Below, one piece after another: positions 62,014 through 64,000 of a stretch of 64,000 nucleotides of DNA (position 1 is the stretch's first letter; every line of letters starts with the position of its first letter). Made by a program: the position numbers and the translations under genes. The notes beneath the pieces are model-generated. The model searched no databases. It saw nothing but the letters and a program-made list of their open reading frames with translations, and was not told the origin of the DNA. The DNA is taken from the NCBI GenBank assembly GCA_001600495.1, contig BCKE01000056.1, positions 29,895 through 93,894 on the forward strand, given 5' to 3'. The DNA is from Pilasporangium apinafurcum (taxonomy: Eukaryota > Oomycota > Peronosporomycetes > Pythiales > Pythiaceae).

Positions 62014-63750
62014 TCAAAGCGAATAGGACTTTCTAAACGCAATAGGATGCGGTTCCAGTGCATGTTTGAGGTTGGTGAATCGATGTGCAAACCGACAATT
62101 CCACTGCACCGTACGCCGCAATCCTTCACGCCACATCACATGCTCTTTCCATCCAAGTGCACGGAGTTTGCTCGAATCAATGGTGTACCGGAAATCATTA
62201 AACGGACGATCTTTGACGTACGTAATTAGGGGGTTGATCTGCTCCTCGCTGTGCAGATGTGGCCGCATAATGGCCAATAGAGCTAGTGCGACCTGCTTGT
62301 TCGAGATTTCGTTTGCTCCACCGATGTTGTACACCTCGCCAATCATACCTTCGTGCAGTACCAGATCGAACGCAGCGACGGCGTCTGAAATGTAGAGATA
62401 GTTGCGGGTGTTGGACCCATCACCATGAATGGTCATTGGACGGCCAGTCGCAATCTGATTGATAAACTTGGGGATCAATTTCTCTGGATATTGATGCGGT
62501 CCGTACACGTTGTTACTCCGCGTGATCACAGTAGGGAGCTGAAAAGAGCGCTGATATGCCTTGACAAGAAATTCCGCGCCAGCTTTCGTGGCGGCATACG
62601 GATTTGTGGGCTCAAGCGTATGATCTTCGCGCATTGCCACGGTGTTGGCATTGCCTTCGCCATACACCTCATCTGTGCTCACGTGAATAAACTTCTTGAT
62701 CCCGCCATGGATCCTCGCCGCTTCTAGCAGCACGTGTGTACCCAAAATATTGGTCTTACTGAACGCAATCGAATTCCCGAAAGAATTATCAACATGGGAT
62801 TGCGCAGCAAAGTGCATGATCGTGTCAATGCGCTCCGTTTGTAGAATGTATTCCACCAGGTCTGCACATTCGATGCTGCCTTTAATAAACTTGTAATTCC
62901 GCGGTAGTTGTGTTTCCCCGCGATTCTCCTCATCCCATTCACAAAAGCTTCTCCTTAAACTTCGATCCACCTCATCATCATCGATGTCTCTTTCTTCTTC
63001 CTCCTCCTCGTCCTCCTCTTCGTTCTCATCCGCTGTCATTCCATATGAAGATGAAATGGCACTATGTACATTCCGGACGCACGAACAATAATCCAGTGAG
63101 TCAAGGTTCACAATATAGTACTGTGGGTACTGCTTCACGAGATGAATCACGACGTGCGAGCCAATAAACCCAGCACCACCTGTTACCAAAATGCGTTTCT
63201 CATACTCTGTAGCTTTTTCAAATCTCAACCCAGCTGGAACAATACCATCGCTCTTAATTATGTTGGGCATCAGCAATGTCTTCGTCTTCTTTGCACCATT
63301 TTTATTCATTCTTGCAACACGCTCCACATGATACTGCTTCCCATTCATTCTTTCATCTTGATCATCGTTGTCTTCAAAGTACCGCAACTTGTCCGTCTCA
63401 GTTAAATCACAGTATTCCCGCCATCGTTGCGTATGCTGTGTGTCGTTGTGCTTTCGGTAGTTCTCTGGACGGAATGGCCGCGTAAAGTAGTGCGCGTTCC
63501 GTGTCGCCTTGCGCTTCCGACCGGGACGTTGCTCACGTGCAAACGTTTCACAGAACCGACAGACGACGCTGAGCACTTCACCCGTTTCGCTGTCACGCTC
63601 CACGACTGATAGCCCGTATTGTACAGTGTGTGCGGGCTGAAATGGGGTCTGACGCTTCTTCTTGCCACTGCCATCGACCGCTGGAGGCTGATGCTTCGCG
63701 CTTGCGCTTACCCTCATCTGTGTGCATTCTCTTTGGGGTGAGCGCGACAA
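62014..63750 (-). CDS. Zinc finger fused to dTDP/UDP-glucose 4,6-dehydratase (RmlB/RHM-like)
   Basis: 578-residue open frame. Residues 1-160 are basic and hold a BED-like zinc finger C64-x2-C67-x33-H101-x4-H106 (VVCRFCETF, YRKHNDTQH). From about 184 it is an extended SDR: KRILVTGGAGFIGSHV, HFAAQSHVDNSFGNS, HVSTDEVYGEGN, the catalytic YAATK (Y385, K389), RSNNVYGPHQYPEKLIP and GDGSNTRNYLYISDAV. These are the motifs of nucleotide-glucose 4,6-dehydratases, the first step to rhamnose. An acidic insert of about 50 residues (231-283) interrupts the Rossmann fold after the third strand. M161 (MPNIIKSDG) could start a dehydratase alone. Either a true fusion or two genes read as one. Confidence 0.85.
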   Translation of the reverse strand: MSRSPQRECTQMRVSASAKHQPPAVDGSGKKKRQTPFQPAHTVQYGLSVVERDSETGEVLSVVCRFCETFAREQRPGRKRKATRNAHYFTRPFRPENYRKHNDTQHTQRWREYCDLTETDKLRYFEDNDDQDERMNGKQYHVERVARMNKNGAKKTKTLLMPNIIKSDGIVPAGLRFEKATEYEKRILVTGGAGFIGSHVVIHLVKQYPQYYIVNLDSLDYCSCVRNVHSAISSSYGMTADENEEEDEEEEEERDIDDDEVDRSLRRSFCEWDEENRGETQLPRNYKFIKGSIECADLVEYILQTERIDTIMHFAAQSHVDNSFGNSIAFSKTNILGTHVLLEAARIHGGIKKFIHVSTDEVYGEGNANTVAMREDHTLEPTNPYAATKAGAEFLVKAYQRSFQLPTVITRSNNVYGPHQYPEKLIPKFINQIATGRPMTIHGDGSNTRNYLYISDAVAAFDLVLHEGMIGEVYNIGGANEISNKQVALALLAIMRPHLHSEEQINPLITYVKDRPFNDFRYTIDSSKLRALGWKEHVMWREGLRRTVQWNCRFAHRFTNLKHALEPHPIAFRKSYSL

Positions 63751-64000
63751 TCACTCTCAACCAGCACAGATTGGTGTAAATATTGGACGGTCTATTATTT
63801 AAGTATCATAAAGCATGGCTAACTATGAATTAATTATTTTAACAAGCAATCCGCGAGCCAACGGTGCCAGTTTTCAGTTGTTTTCCTAAACTCAAAAAAT
63901 CCGCAACTGCCTTTTAGCACATAATATTTTGGCATAGGATAGTTTTTTATTTGTAATGATGAACAAAGCAAACAGCGTTCAAATCGAACTAGTGGTTGTC
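63751..64000. other. Right-edge intergenic sequence
   Basis: AT-rich flank upstream of the dehydratase. No feature recognised. Confidence 0.5.

Noticed and set aside
1-64000. tRNA, rRNA or other classical RNA genes
   Set aside because: No sequence with tRNA A/B boxes and a matching cloverleaf, and no rRNA core motifs were noticed by eye; a covariance search was not possible.

Overview
The window looks like nuclear DNA of an oomycete. It has compact genes, many without introns, and short GT-AG introns (about 55 to 190 bp) with CTAAC-like branch sites. The gene content is typical of oomycetes: a GPCR fused to a phosphatidylinositol-phosphate kinase, a double-domain phosphagen kinase of the taurocyamine-kinase type, a full-length PDR-type ABCG transporter and a SWEET sugar transporter. 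Gene density and moderate GC would fit an Albugo-like or related small-genome lineage, but I cannot fix the genus from sequence alone.

Layout. 1-3545 (-): 5' part of an SHPRH/RAD5-like SNF2 helicase-ubiquitin ligase that runs off the left edge. 4050-7034 (-): a polytopic protein joining a TMEM117-like half to an SK-type potassium channel half. 7291-7883 (+): a decayed third copy of the SHPRH-like N-terminus. 8459-13771 (+): an intact SHPRH-like paralogue. 14550-15266 (-): a small spliced gene of unknown function. 15540-17903 (+): two-domain phosphagen kinase. 18461-20356 (+): four-exon sphingosine-kinase-like lipid kinase. 20641-22057 (+): five-exon EF-hand protein. 23140-23622 (+): hypothetical protein. 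24783-25499 (-): SWEET transporter between direct repeats. 29679-33971 (+): ABCG transporter. 34118-36256 (-): coiled-coil protein. 36695-37566 (+): spliced cyclophilin. 37884-38855 (+): ribosomal protein eS4. 39431-40603 (-): membrane-anchored cyclophilin. 40916-43893 (-): GPCR-PIPK. 46873-48262 (-): six-exon Nse4. 49020-50532 and 52252-53410 (-): two paralogous receptor-like type I membrane proteins with a Cys-rich ectodomain. 54886-57159 (+): multi-BRCT protein. 57649-61587 (-): large helical protein, possibly a scaffold nucleoporin. 62014-63750 (-): zinc finger fused to a nucleotide-sugar 4,6-dehydratase.

Mobile DNA. A family of Fanzor (eukaryotic TnpB-like, RuvC plus zinc ribbon) copies is scattered over 13.9-14.0, 23.8-24.4, 25.9-26.4, 39.3, 44.9-45.2, 51.2-51.4 and 53.6-54.8 kb. 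All copies are broken or truncated, but their 3' ends, from the RuvC-III codons to a conserved right-end motif, are well preserved; this is where TnpB/Fanzor guide RNAs are encoded. A different, longer Fanzor1-type gene with several disruptions lies at 27063-28964. TTAA-CC ends, one of them a perfect 68-bp palindrome at 29403-29470, suggest small piggyBac-like elements, and fragments with such ends are joined to Fanzor 3' ends.

Functional themes. Genome maintenance is well represented (two SHPRH-like genes, Nse4, multi-BRCT), as are signalling at membranes (GPCR-PIPK, SK-like channel, EF-hand protein, sphingosine kinase) and transport (ABCG, SWEET). I see no operons, CRISPR arrays, rRNA or tRNA genes.
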